A stretch of DNA of 32,514 nt from the NCBI GenBank assembly GCA_031285775.1, contig JAITVN010000020.1, positions 1 to 32,514 on the forward strand. Reading direction: 5' to 3'. This document shows positions 7,839 to 15,691 of this stretch, one piece after another (within the stretch, counting starts at the first letter, position 1; each line of letters starts with the position of its first letter). The notes below the pieces were generated by a model. It was given only the letters and a program-made list of their open reading frames with translations, was not told the origin of the DNA and searched no databases. A program made the position numbers and the translations under genes. Origin of the DNA: Streptococcaceae bacterium. GTDB lineage: Bacteria > Bacillota > Bacilli > Lactobacillales > Streptococcaceae.

Positions 7839-8453
7839 ATGAAATTGATTGGAAAATATAATCGCTCAGTTTTGGTAACCTATTTAGGCGTCAGTATTGC
7901 GATTTTAGGTACTTATTTTGCACTTGTTCAGTCTTCTGCACGCTTGGCGCTGCTTTGCCTGGTTTTAGCCGGAATTTGCGACTTATTTGATGGTGTTTTT
8001 GCACGGACTGTCAAGCGCGATGCCTCGGAAAAGGAATTCGGCGTTCAGTTGGATTCGCTGGCAGACATGGTACAATTTGTCTTTCTGCCCGTTGCAGCGG
8101 CTTATAGCCTCGGACTGGACAGTTGGTTTCATATTGTAGTTTATATTTTATACACTTTGGCAGCGCTTGTACGCTTAGCATTTTTTAACATCACTGTTGA
8201 CGGCAAGAGCAATGAGTCTGTCAGCCATTTTCGCGGCCTGCCGGTAACTTATTCAGCACTGATTCTGCCGATTATCTGGCTCTCTTCGCTGTTTTTGGAC
8301 AAAACCCTCTTTCAGTCTATTTTTACCATTATATTGCTGCTGATCGCCTGCTTTTTCGTACTCGACATTAAGATGCCTAAGCCTAGAGGGATATTCTATG
8401 TTATCTTCCCGCTGCTGGCACTTATTCTCGTCATCACGCTCCTTTTGGTGTAA
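7839..8453 (+). CDS. pssA: PssA-like CDP-alcohol phosphatidyltransferase
   Basis: A 204-residue membrane enzyme of the CDP-alcohol phosphatidyltransferase family, with about six hydrophobic segments. The metal- and CDP-binding signature is complete: D48, D51, G52, A55, R56, G68, D72 and D76. A FRGLPVTYSALILP segment (about residues 129-142) resembles the FKGLP segment of Bacillus-type phosphatidylserine synthases. The predicted reaction is CDP-lipid plus L-serine giving phospho-lipid serine and CMP. The start is three bases after the first dikinase stop and the end is one base before psd, so the genes are translationally coupled. Serine as acceptor is inferred from the adjacent decarboxylase; the lipid could be diacylglycerol or the product of the CarS-like enzyme. 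Confidence 0.8.
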   Translation: MKLIGKYNRSVLVTYLGVSIAILGTYFALVQSSARLALLCLVLAGICDLFDGVFARTVKRDASEKEFGVQLDSLADMVQFVFLPVAAAYSLGLDSWFHIVVYILYTLAALVRLAFFNITVDGKSNESVSHFRGLPVTYSALILPIIWLSSLFLDKTLFQSIFTIILLLIACFFVLDIKMPKPRGIFYVIFPLLALILVITLLLV

Positions 8454-8454
8454 A

Positions 8455-9303
8455 ATGCAAATATTTGACCGAAAAAATCAAGTCTACTACGAGGAAAAAG
8501 AATACGAACAGAAGAAACTGGACTTTCTCTACAAGACTATTCTGGGGCGGATTTTGCTGCGCTCTGTGTCCTCTCCCCGCTTTTCAAACTGGCTGGCAGA
8601 AAGAGACAAACTTCCATCATCCGTCAAAAAAATTGCTCCATTTGCAAAGAAATTCGACATTCCAATGGATAATGTCGAACTGCAGAGCTATCGGTCCTTT
8701 AACGACTTTTTCAAGCGGGAAATAAAAGCAGGAAGTCGACCAATCGGTGATGGGCTTATCTCTCCAGCCGATGCAAAATTGCTCATTTACCCGATAAATG
8801 TCCAGTCAAGCATCAAAATCAAGCAAAGTTTTTATACAGTGGCAGAATTGATTCAAGATGAAAAACTCGCAAAAGACTATCAGAATGGGCTTTGCCTGGT
8901 TTTCAGACTTTCAGTGGATGACATTCATCACTACATTTTCTGCGATAGCGGCCATGTCCTGAGCTCTAAACTCATCAGAGGGCGGCTGCATAGTGTACGT
9001 CCGATTGCAGAGACGCGCTATAAAGTATTCAGTCAGAATACGCGCATATGCACGGTGTTGGATTTTGATGCTTTTGGGCAGGCGATACAAATCGAAGTAG
9101 GGGCTTTGCTGGTCGGCAAGATAAACAATGCGGAAATTCAACACTTTCTTAAAGGCTATGAGAAAGGTAACTTTGAGCTCGGCGGATCAACGATTGTACT
9201 TTTATTTAAGGAAGACGCCGTCAGAATTGACACAGATATTTTGGAGCGCTCGGCCGCTGGGATTGAGACGAAGGTTAGGCTGGGGGAGGGGATTGGCTTA
9301 TGA
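8455..9303 (+). CDS. psd: Phosphatidylserine decarboxylase proenzyme
   Basis: A 282-residue pyruvoyl enzyme that decarboxylates phosphatidylserine-type head groups to phosphoethanolamine. Family features are present: SFNDFFKREIKAGSRP (81-96), the SPADAKLL block with D106, DDIHHYIF with H158/H159, VGALLVGKIN (215-224), and the self-cleavage motif LGGST at 242-246, where S245 would become the pyruvoyl group of the short alpha chain. Length matches Clostridium-type Psd. The frame is open from 8398, but ATG 8455, two bases after the PssA stop, is the sensible start. Its stop overlaps the UbiA start in ATGA. Archaetidylserine decarboxylases belong to the same superfamily, so an ether lipid substrate is possible. 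Confidence 0.92.
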   Translation: MQIFDRKNQVYYEEKEYEQKKLDFLYKTILGRILLRSVSSPRFSNWLAERDKLPSSVKKIAPFAKKFDIPMDNVELQSYRSFNDFFKREIKAGSRPIGDGLISPADAKLLIYPINVQSSIKIKQSFYTVAELIQDEKLAKDYQNGLCLVFRLSVDDIHHYIFCDSGHVLSSKLIRGRLHSVRPIAETRYKVFSQNTRICTVLDFDAFGQAIQIEVGALLVGKINNAEIQHFLKGYEKGNFELGGSTIVLLFKEDAVRIDTDILERSAAGIETKVRLGEGIGL

Positions 9304-10199
9304 TTAGGCGCTGGAATGTGTATTTGAAGGAGATGTATCCGCTCCTACCGCGGCTCATAGTGGGGCTGCTGCTCTTTTTTGAGATGTATTTTCTGGTAAT
9401 TTTGACGAATCAGCATTTCAAATTCCAGATTGGAATTTCAGAATTTGTCGGCGCTTTCACAGTTTTTGGTTTTCTGCTTTTTCTGCGCATTGCCGATGAT
9501 TTCAAGGATTTCAAGACAGATTCCAGACTCTTTCCGGAGCGAGCACTGCCCTCGGGGCGTGTGAAGAAGCTGGATTTAGCGGTTTTGCTCACGATTGATC
9601 TCGTACTGATGCTGACGCTTAATCTGCTCTTTATGAACAACCTGTACTTTTTCCTACTGCTGATGGGCTACGGCGCGCTCATGTCGGTCTGGTTCTTCAG
9701 CCGTGCAAAAATCCAGCCGAACCTGCCTCTGGCCCTTGTGACGCATAACCCAATACAGCTGATTATAAATATATACGTGATATCTTACACGTGCATCAAA
9801 TATGGCATACCCATGATAAGTTATGCGAATTTTCTGATATTATTCTCCCTCTATTTCGACGGCCTGGTCTGGGAAATCGGCCGGAAAATCCGTGCGCCCG
9901 AGGATGAGACAGACTACGTGACCTACTCGAAACTCTTCGGCGTGCGCAAACCTATGCTATTCATTGCAGCAATCATGTTTGTAGATTTAATCACCAGCAC
10001 ACTGATGTTGACGCAGCTTTTCTCTTGGGCAATAGCTGGAACGCTTTTGATGTATTCCTTGTTTCTATGGCGCTGTTGCGTGTTCATCCGAAATCCTAAG
10101 TCATTCCCTTTAAAAGGGCTTATCGAAAAGTATCTTTATGTGACTGAGGCATTCGTTGTGTTTGTACTAGTTGTTTATCTACTATTGAAAATATTCTGA
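9300..10199 (+). CDS. UbiA-family membrane prenyltransferase
   Basis: A 299-residue protein with about eight or nine transmembrane segments. The first aspartate-rich motif of UbiA enzymes is clear: D66 and D67, then D70 and D74, within a segment that continues PERALPSGRV (79-88). The usual second DxxxD motif is replaced by D187, E192, R195-K196 and a PEDETD segment (200-205). UbiA enzymes transfer a prenyl chain from its diphosphate to an acceptor; members make ubiquinone, heme O and, in archaea, digeranylgeranylglyceryl phosphate. The start is ATG 9300, overlapping the psd stop, with a GGGGGAGGGG site upstream. Next to CarS-, PssA- and Psd-like genes, a role in building a prenylated lipid is likely; donor and acceptor are unknown. 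Confidence 0.82.
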   Translation: MIRRWNVYLKEMYPLLPRLIVGLLLFFEMYFLVILTNQHFKFQIGISEFVGAFTVFGFLLFLRIADDFKDFKTDSRLFPERALPSGRVKKLDLAVLLTIDLVLMLTLNLLFMNNLYFFLLLMGYGALMSVWFFSRAKIQPNLPLALVTHNPIQLIINIYVISYTCIKYGIPMISYANFLILFSLYFDGLVWEIGRKIRAPEDETDYVTYSKLFGVRKPMLFIAAIMFVDLITSTLMLTQLFSWAIAGTLLMYSLFLWRCCVFIRNPKSFPLKGLIEKYLYVTEAFVVFVLVVYLLLKIF

Positions 10200-10210
10200 G
10201 TTTTGAGATT

Positions 10211-10233
10211 TTTCACAGTGCAATTTTGTGAAA
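10211..10233. promoter_or_regulatory. Inverted repeat between the UbiA gene and the second dikinase
   Basis: TTTCACA (10211-10217) and TGTGAAA (10227-10233) form a perfect 7-base inverted repeat with a 9-base spacer, in the only sizeable gap (53 bases) inside the cluster. It could be an operator or an mRNA hairpin just before the GAGGGAG ribosome binding site. No T-run follows. Confidence 0.4.
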
Positions 10234-10252
10234 GTGAGGGAGCTTATTGCTA

Positions 10253-12697
10253 ATGGAATACGTTTTTGATAAAGAACATGCTGATTTTGAAGTGATTGGC
10301 GCTAAGGCGAAGAATCTTATTGGGCTTTCGAAGCTTGGTTTTAAAGTGCCTGATTTTATTTGTGTTTCTTGTGACTTTTTGTCTGACTTGCTTGGAGTTG
10401 TTGATCTTGATTTTCAGTCTGATGAGGGGATTCGAGCGTCCGCTGAGCGAGTTCAGTCTAGAATCCGTGATTTGGTGTTGCCAACTGCTTTTCTTGATGA
10501 GTTGGAAATGAGTCTGTGGCGTAACATTCCGGATTGTCAGTCTTTTAGTGTGCGTTCATCGACACTGATAGAGGACTCAGCGGATTTTTCTTTTGCTGGT
10601 CAATTTGACAGTTTCTTGAATGTGAGTCGAGATGGTCTTGGGCAAGCGATTCTGGACTGTTTGGCTTCTTTGTATAATGCGAATGTTCTGAAGCATTTTC
10701 AACTTAATGATTTGGATTTTGCTTTGCTCAAAATGGGAATTATTGTACAGGAAATGGTCCCAGCGGATTCTTCTGGGGTACTGTTCACGGCAAATCCGCA
10801 AGGCATAATCAATGAGACAGTGATTGTGAATGGCTTAGGAACTGGTGATGGGATAGTTGAAGATAGGGTGTTCACAAATACTTATTATTACAGTCAGACT
10901 GATAAAATTTACTATTATGAAAGTCGTGGAAATGTGCCTGTTCTGTCTGAAAATCTTGTAAACGAGCTGGTGAAAGTTTCCAAGAAAATTTCTGAAAGTT
11001 TCGGGAAATATCTGGATATTGAGTATCTTGTTAAAGATGAGTCGGTCTATATCCTGCAGACCCGTCCTATCACAACAATTGATGATCGTCGGCTGACAGT
11101 TTTGGATAGCAGCAATATTGTGGAATCTTACCCCGGTATCACGCTGCCGCTGACTTTTTCCTTTGTCAAAGTCGCTTACAGAGGTGTTTTCAGAAATGCA
11201 GCAGAAATTATCTGGCAGAAACCAGAGCTGCTGACAGAGTTTGAGGATACTTTTCAGGAGATGGTCACAAGCGTGAATGGAAGGGCCTACTACAAAATCA
11301 GCAACTGGTATCGCCTTATTCTGGCGCTGCCTTTCAGCAGCAAGCTTATTCCCATATGGCAGGAAATGTTAGGTGTGAGGGATAAGCAAGTGACGGCGCT
11401 GGGCGATGCGGGGCTGGGATTGCTGAGGCGTCTGAGGATTGATTGGCGGGCGATTCGCACGTTTTTTGCAGTGCCTGAGCGGATGGCAAAACTTGAGCAG
11501 GATTTTCAAGTCATCAATGATTCTTTTTACAGAAATTATTCTGAAAAAGCCACAAACCAAGAATTGCTCGCACTCTACGGAATGCTGGAGGAGAAAATCC
11601 TTGCCAAATGGGGTATCACGCTGCTCAATGACGCTTACGCTTTTGTTTTTACGGCTCTAGCGATGCGACGCGGGCAGACTTTTTCCGGAATTTCGGAAAT
11701 CGAGAGCATGAAACCGCTTCAGGCTTTGAATCGGCTAGCGGAACGGGCGATTCGAGAGGAGAGAGTCCCTGAACTGGCGGCGATTCAGAGCGACGAAGAT
11801 GCTGAGGCTTACCTCGCACAAAACGGGAGCTTCCAAGCCGAAATCCAGCGCTACATCGCGGACTACGGCGACCGCTCCTTGGCCGAGCTGAAGCTGGAGT
11901 CGAAAACCTTTCGCTCCGCGCCTTTAGGGCTATTGAAAAACGTTCTGGAAATTACGCGTCAGCCCGAGAAAGCCCAGATAGACACTGTCAAGGAAGCACT
12001 CCCAGAAAAGCCCCTTCGCTTCCTGTCCAAGCGCGCGCTATTAGGCATCCAGAACCGGGAATCGTCGCGTCTCAATCGCAGCCGCATATTTGGTATGGTG
12101 CGCAGCATTTTCTTGACAATTGGACAAAATCTGAAAAATGACGATAAAATAGAGGACGCAAGAGATATTTTTTACCTGAAGATGGACGAAGTGTTTGATT
12201 TTGTCAAAAGCGCTGAGCCTGTCGATTTGAAAGGCCTTGTTCGCCGCAGAAAGCAGGAGTTCTCACTCTACTACCAGCTTCCGGCCTACACACGTCTAGT
12301 TTTTGCCGGCCCAGAATGGAGCAAGCACCATCAAAATGTGAACGCAGTCGCTGTCGCAGGTAATGCTGCCGAACTCTCAGGTATTCCCTGCTCTGCAGGC
12401 CGCGTGACTGGCGAAGTGCTTGTTATCACTGATCCGAGCAAGGCGGGAGATGTACGCGGAAAAATCCTTGTGACTCAAATGACAGACCCCGGCTGGGTTT
12501 TCCTGTTGCACCAGGCAAAAGGTATCATCACAGAAAAGGGATCGCTCCTCTCGCACACTGCTATCATTTCACGTGAGCTTAAAATTCCGTCAATCGTAGC
12601 CGTAGAGCATGTGCCCGAGCTGTTAAAAACTGGGGACATTTTAGAAATGGACGGAAGTACTGGTTTTGTCAGGAAAGTGGGGACGAACGATGTATAA
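10253..12697 (+). CDS. PEP-synthase/rifampin-phosphotransferase-like dikinase (second copy)
   Basis: An 814-residue paralogue of the dikinase at 5307, with the same order: ATP-grasp domain (GAKAKNLIGLSKLGFKVP, SVRSSTLIEDSADFSFAGQF, QEMVPADSSGVLFTANP, ILQTRPITT), a long middle region, and a C-terminal histidine domain with EKGSLLSHTAIISREL (catalytic H768). The first of the usual paired glycines before the histidine is kept and the second is serine. The middle region is not obviously alike in the two copies, which suggests different acceptors or successive phosphorylations. The start is ATG 10253, ten bases after GAGGGAG; TTG 10247 in the same frame is less likely. The first third of the gene is visibly more T-rich than its neighbours. 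The last eight bases overlap the next gene. Confidence 0.83.
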   Translation: MEYVFDKEHADFEVIGAKAKNLIGLSKLGFKVPDFICVSCDFLSDLLGVVDLDFQSDEGIRASAERVQSRIRDLVLPTAFLDELEMSLWRNIPDCQSFSVRSSTLIEDSADFSFAGQFDSFLNVSRDGLGQAILDCLASLYNANVLKHFQLNDLDFALLKMGIIVQEMVPADSSGVLFTANPQGIINETVIVNGLGTGDGIVEDRVFTNTYYYSQTDKIYYYESRGNVPVLSENLVNELVKVSKKISESFGKYLDIEYLVKDESVYILQTRPITTIDDRRLTVLDSSNIVESYPGITLPLTFSFVKVAYRGVFRNAAEIIWQKPELLTEFEDTFQEMVTSVNGRAYYKISNWYRLILALPFSSKLIPIWQEMLGVRDKQVTALGDAGLGLLRRLRIDWRAIRTFFAVPERMAKLEQDFQVINDSFYRNYSEKATNQELLALYGMLEEKILAKWGITLLNDAYAFVFTALAMRRGQTFSGISEIESMKPLQALNRLAERAIREERVPELAAIQSDEDAEAYLAQNGSFQAEIQRYIADYGDRSLAELKLESKTFRSAPLGLLKNVLEITRQPEKAQIDTVKEALPEKPLRFLSKRALLGIQNRESSRLNRSRIFGMVRSIFLTIGQNLKNDDKIEDARDIFYLKMDEVFDFVKSAEPVDLKGLVRRRKQEFSLYYQLPAYTRLVFAGPEWSKHHQNVNAVAVAGNAAELSGIPCSAGRVTGEVLVITDPSKAGDVRGKILVTQMTDPGWVFLLHQAKGIITEKGSLLSHTAIISRELKIPSIVAVEHVPELLKTGDILEMDGSTGFVRKVGTNDV

Positions 12698-13766
12698 AGT
12701 TGTAAGGTTCAAGCAAGAAGAGCCCTATTTGAAGGACTTTTTGGACTTTCCCAAAAGTTTGTACAAGAAAAAATTCCGCACGCAAAATGAAAAAGACGAG
12801 CGAGAAATCCTTTTAGGTCAGCATGTATTGAGCAAGTATTTTACGGTCCAGCCGCTGCTGGTCTATTCTGAAGATGGGGGAAAGCTTATCAGCAGAGCTC
12901 TTTTGACTAGCTATCCTGAAGATGACAGTCTCTATTTCGGCTATTTCGAGTCGCTTGATAACCGCGATGCTGTGCTGCAGCTATTCTCGGAGATTGAAAA
13001 AATAGCCGAGCAGGGGGGCTACAAGCGAATCATCGGCCCAATTGACTGCAGTTTTTGGATAAAATACAGGCTTAAAACTGACCACTTTGAGAATCGGCCT
13101 TACATCGGCGAGCCCTATAACAGGTCATATTATCTGAATTTGTTGGAAAACTGCGGGCTTTCGGTTTCTGAGCGCTATCTGTCCAACTCATTCTTGCGCT
13201 TGGATTTAGCCGGCAGTTATTATCAAAAATACCTGAGGCGTTTTGCAAGTTTTAAGGAAAAAGGTTACCAGTTTTTTAGCCCTACAAAGGACACATTTGA
13301 CAGGTGTATGTCCGAAATCTATCAGCTTGTCCTCGCACTTTACGCCGACTTTCCAGCATTTAAACCTATCTCCGAGAATGACTTCAAACAGCATTTTCAG
13401 TATTTCAAGTACATCTCTGATTTTCGGATGATCAAGATTGCTTATTTTAATGGACAGGCTGTCGCGTTTCTTGTCACACTACCCGATTACAAAAATATTC
13501 TGACACAGAAGCTTACTTTGTCTACAAAATTAAAAGTGTTCTTCACTAGGAGACGCGCCAATAATTACGTCTCGCTTTACTTGGGTGTAAAAAAAGAGCA
13601 CCTCGGACTCAGCTCAGCTATCGTGACTCCAGTTTATCAGCAAATCAACGCTCACCATGCCGGCGCTATCACAGCGCTGATACATCAGGGAAAAATCACG
13701 GAAACTTATAATCAGAGAAACCTGAGCGCAGTGTACAATTACGTCCTTCTGGAGAAGAGTACTTAA
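12690..13766 (+). CDS. GNAT-like acyltransferase family protein
   Basis: A 358-residue soluble protein with no signal peptide or membrane segment. The pattern RIIGPIDCSFWIKYRL, then RPYIGEPYNRSYYLNLLENCG (about residues 112-155), and an end in NYVLLEK resemble large GNAT-fold proteins annotated as N-acyltransferases. I recognise the family only loosely and cannot name catalytic residues. The start is ATG 12690, with an AGGAAAGTGGGGA site upstream, overlapping the dikinase stop by eight bases, so it is co-translated with it. The frame begins further up at 12666, but that would place the start inside the dikinase without a site. By position it may acylate or aminoacylate the product of the cluster. 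Confidence 0.6.
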   Translation: MYKVVRFKQEEPYLKDFLDFPKSLYKKKFRTQNEKDEREILLGQHVLSKYFTVQPLLVYSEDGGKLISRALLTSYPEDDSLYFGYFESLDNRDAVLQLFSEIEKIAEQGGYKRIIGPIDCSFWIKYRLKTDHFENRPYIGEPYNRSYYLNLLENCGLSVSERYLSNSFLRLDLAGSYYQKYLRRFASFKEKGYQFFSPTKDTFDRCMSEIYQLVLALYADFPAFKPISENDFKQHFQYFKYISDFRMIKIAYFNGQAVAFLVTLPDYKNILTQKLTLSTKLKVFFTRRRANNYVSLYLGVKKEHLGLSSAIVTPVYQQINAHHAGAITALIHQGKITETYNQRNLSAVYNYVLLEKST

Positions 13767-13851
13767 TGATTTGCTGGAGAGTGGAAAGGACAGACCTTCC
13801 AAAGTTATCTGGAACAATGTGACCAGTTGCGGAAGAAAATAATTCTACTAT

Positions 13852-13880
13852 TTGACAATATAGAATAGCTATGCTATACT
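13852..13880 (+). promoter_or_regulatory. Strong sigma-A promoter of padR
   Basis: TTGACA (13852-13857), a 17-base spacer and an extended -10 TGC-TATACT (-10 at 13875-13880). It is the best consensus promoter in the window. Confidence 0.85.
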
Positions 13881-13892
13881 CGTTTTATCAAC

Positions 13893-13911
13893 TAGTATAC
13901 AATGTAAACTA
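13893..13911 (+). promoter_or_regulatory. Likely PadR operator
   Basis: TAGTATAC-AAT-GTAAACTA is an inverted repeat with 8-base arms and one mismatch, placed just after the predicted transcription start of padR. This suggests autorepression by PadR. Confidence 0.55.
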
Positions 13912-13932
13912 CTAAGTGAAAGGAAAGGTCCT

Positions 13933-14265
13933 GTGACAGAGATTAATGCTCAACTTCTTAAGGGGACGTTAGACGGCGCGCTGCTGATTGTTATTTCCCG
14001 CGGCGAGACATACGGCTACGAAATTGCAGAAAAGCTGGTGAAGATGGGCTTTCTGGCTATTGCTGCCGGCACAATTTATCCAGTTTTACAAAAGCTGGAA
14101 CGAGAAGAGTATATCGTCGGCGTGATGCGGAAGTCAAGCGAAGGGCCTAAACGTAAGTATTTTACGATAACGGCGCATGGTGAGAAGCGTTTAAGCGATT
14201 TTTTGACAGATTGGGAAAGTCTGTGCACAGCGATGAGTCAGCTGATTCTTGAAACTGGGTCATAA
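13933..14265 (+). CDS. PadR family transcriptional regulator
   Basis: A 110-residue winged-helix regulator: LKGTLDGALLIVISRGETYGYEIAEKL at the N-terminus, then AAGTIYPVLQKLEREEYI and KYFTITAHGEKRL, the PadR signature. The start is GTG 13933 behind AGGAAAGG, with rather short spacing. It is followed 26 bases later by a membrane protein gene, the common PadR plus HAAS/DUF1700-type arrangement in Firmicutes, where the pair senses membrane stress or drugs. It lies just after the lipid cluster and has its own strong promoter; control of that cluster is possible but unproven. Confidence 0.92.
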   Translation: MTEINAQLLKGTLDGALLIVISRGETYGYEIAEKLVKMGFLAIAAGTIYPVLQKLEREEYIVGVMRKSSEGPKRKYFTITAHGEKRLSDFLTDWESLCTAMSQLILETGS

Positions 14266-14291
14266 TTTATTTGATGGAAATGAGGTCAACA

Positions 14292-14885
14292 ATGAATACA
14301 GCTAACATACTGGTTAAAGAGAATAATGCGCTGCGCGAACAGCTTTCAGATGAAAATAAAGTGTTCTACGAGGACTTATTGGTTATTGTTCGCTGTAAAG
14401 CACTTTTTCGAGACGAAAGCGTATATGAAGAGACACTGCTTATGATTCTGCAGGATCTGATTGATGCGCAGACAGCAGGTGTGAGCGCGGAAGAATACTT
14501 GGGACGTGATAGTTATGCGCTGGCTGATGAGATTATTGCTGAGACGCCTAAGGAATCTAGCTGGAGAATTTTCAAGCTTGCCTTGGCTGGATGGAGGATT
14601 TTTCTGGCAGCAAGTATTATTCCTTCTACCTTGATTGAGATTATCCTTTCTCCTTCGCATACAGCGACAATTTCTTTAGCAAATTTCTTAGTTGGCGGAA
14701 TTTACACCATGCTCTTGATTGCAATTGTACTGAAATCATTTTCTATACACCGCTGGGTACTGCGTGTCTATCACCAGAATTTCTTTAAGACTTGGCTAAT
14801 CCTGCTTTTTCCATCGGCAGTTTTCTTTGGTATTTATGTATTAATTGCCTGGCTGACACAAAACATTTGGACCATTACAATTTAA
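14292..14885 (+). CDS. PadR-associated membrane protein (HAAS/DUF1129-like)
   Basis: A 197-residue protein with a helical cytoplasmic N-terminal half (EDLLVIVRCKALFRDESVYEE... ILQDLIDAQTAGVSAEEYLG) and three or so transmembrane segments in the C-terminal half (about 95-190). This layout fits the HAAS/DUF1129-type partners that follow PadR genes. The start is ATG 14292, six bases after a TGAGG site; TTG 14271, ATG 14274 and ATG 14280 lie in frame but have no good site. It is probably co-transcribed with padR and may tie its activity to the membrane. The exact family is uncertain. Confidence 0.65.
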   Translation: MNTANILVKENNALREQLSDENKVFYEDLLVIVRCKALFRDESVYEETLLMILQDLIDAQTAGVSAEEYLGRDSYALADEIIAETPKESSWRIFKLALAGWRIFLAASIIPSTLIEIILSPSHTATISLANFLVGGIYTMLLIAIVLKSFSIHRWVLRVYHQNFFKTWLILLFPSAVFFGIYVLIAWLTQNIWTITI

Positions 14886-14905
14886 GACTTATACCTATAA
14901 ATACC

Positions 14906-14936
14906 AAGAGACTGACACAAAGCGCGTCAGTCTCTT
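14906..14936. terminator. Terminator between the convergent padR operon and surface locus
   Basis: A perfect 11-bp stem, AAGAGACTGAC (14906-14916) with GTCAGTCTCTT (14926-14936), 9-base loop. It sits between two convergent operons. The T-run is short on both strands, so termination may be partial. Confidence 0.6.
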
Positions 14937-14980
14937 TCATGTTCCCCCCTAAAGAGAATTCTAAATATCTTGTAATTTGT

Positions 14981-15622
14981 TTAAAAGTTATTGTTTTTCT
15001 TCGGTTTTTTTCTCAAAATTAGGACTAATCCTGCTGCAAATAAAGCTAGAATTCCCGCAGTTACAACAATCGAACTGATCTGCTCCCCCGTTAAAGGCAG
15101 ACGTTTCCCTGAACTGTCAGTCCCAGTTGCTGCTGGAAAATCTTGACTAGAATCCCCAGGCTGGTAGGAAATAGGACCAGGAGTTGGAGCATGTTCTGAG
15201 CTTTCAGAAGGAATTGGAGCAGATTCAGAGCCTTCAGGAGATTCTATGTCATCATAGACAGTCACTTCTATCTTCTTTTTTACATTTTCATCCTGATCAA
15301 GTCCAAATTCAACATCGTAGACACCTGGACTTTCCTCAACATCATTTTTCCGAACATGAATTCCATCTGTACTTTTCTCCTGCGCAAGAACGTCATGAAC
15401 AACGGCATTTGACTGTGACACAAGATCCATCGACTTTACCTTAGCAAGCGGAATTCGAAAGTCAGAAGCAGAAAGAATATGACGCGGGCCTAGAAATCCG
15501 ACAAATTCAACTTCATCCTCCGTCACAGCAGCTTTCGCTTTTTCCTGTGGAGTTGTGAATAAAGTCAGAAAAAGAACAGGTAAGAGCAGAAAGCTTGATT
15601 TAAATCTCTTGTTTTTTGCCAT
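14981..15622 (-). CDS. LPXTG-anchored surface protein
   Basis: A 213-residue secreted protein: signal peptide 1-31 ending in AKA, one small beta-type domain (about 33-130: VEFVGFLGPRHILSASDFRIPL... GVYDVEFGLDQDENVKKKIEVTVYDD), a Pro/Ser/Glu-rich stalk (about 133-173), and the sortase motif LPLTG at 175-179 followed by a hydrophobic helix and the basic tail RKKPKK. Sortase A would attach it to peptidoglycan. The start is ATG 15622 behind a GGGAG site; the frame is open to 15685 but without a site there. It is the last gene of a four-gene surface locus and the only one with a wall anchor, like the short LPXTG partner in csc/WxL clusters. Confidence 0.85.
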   Translation of the reverse strand: MAKNKRFKSSFLLLPVLFLTLFTTPQEKAKAAVTEDEVEFVGFLGPRHILSASDFRIPLAKVKSMDLVSQSNAVVHDVLAQEKSTDGIHVRKNDVEESPGVYDVEFGLDQDENVKKKIEVTVYDDIESPEGSESAPIPSESSEHAPTPGPISYQPGDSSQDFPAATGTDSSGKRLPLTGEQISSIVVTAGILALFAAGLVLILRKKPKKNNNF

Positions 15623-15691
15623 TTCTAACTCCCTTATAAAATTGGAGAGAAAGAGTTTCCTTTTTCTCTCCGATTTTGATTCCATTTCTGA

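Noticed and set aside
5307-12697. Annotation of the two dikinases as true PEP synthase or PPDK
   Set aside because: Both lack the C-terminal PEP/pyruvate-binding barrel and place the histidine domain at the C-terminus, as rifampin phosphotransferase does.
13767-13851. GGAAAGG/CCTTCC hairpin after the last cluster gene as a terminator
   Set aside because: The stem is short with a bulge and no T-run follows; not supported as an intrinsic terminator.
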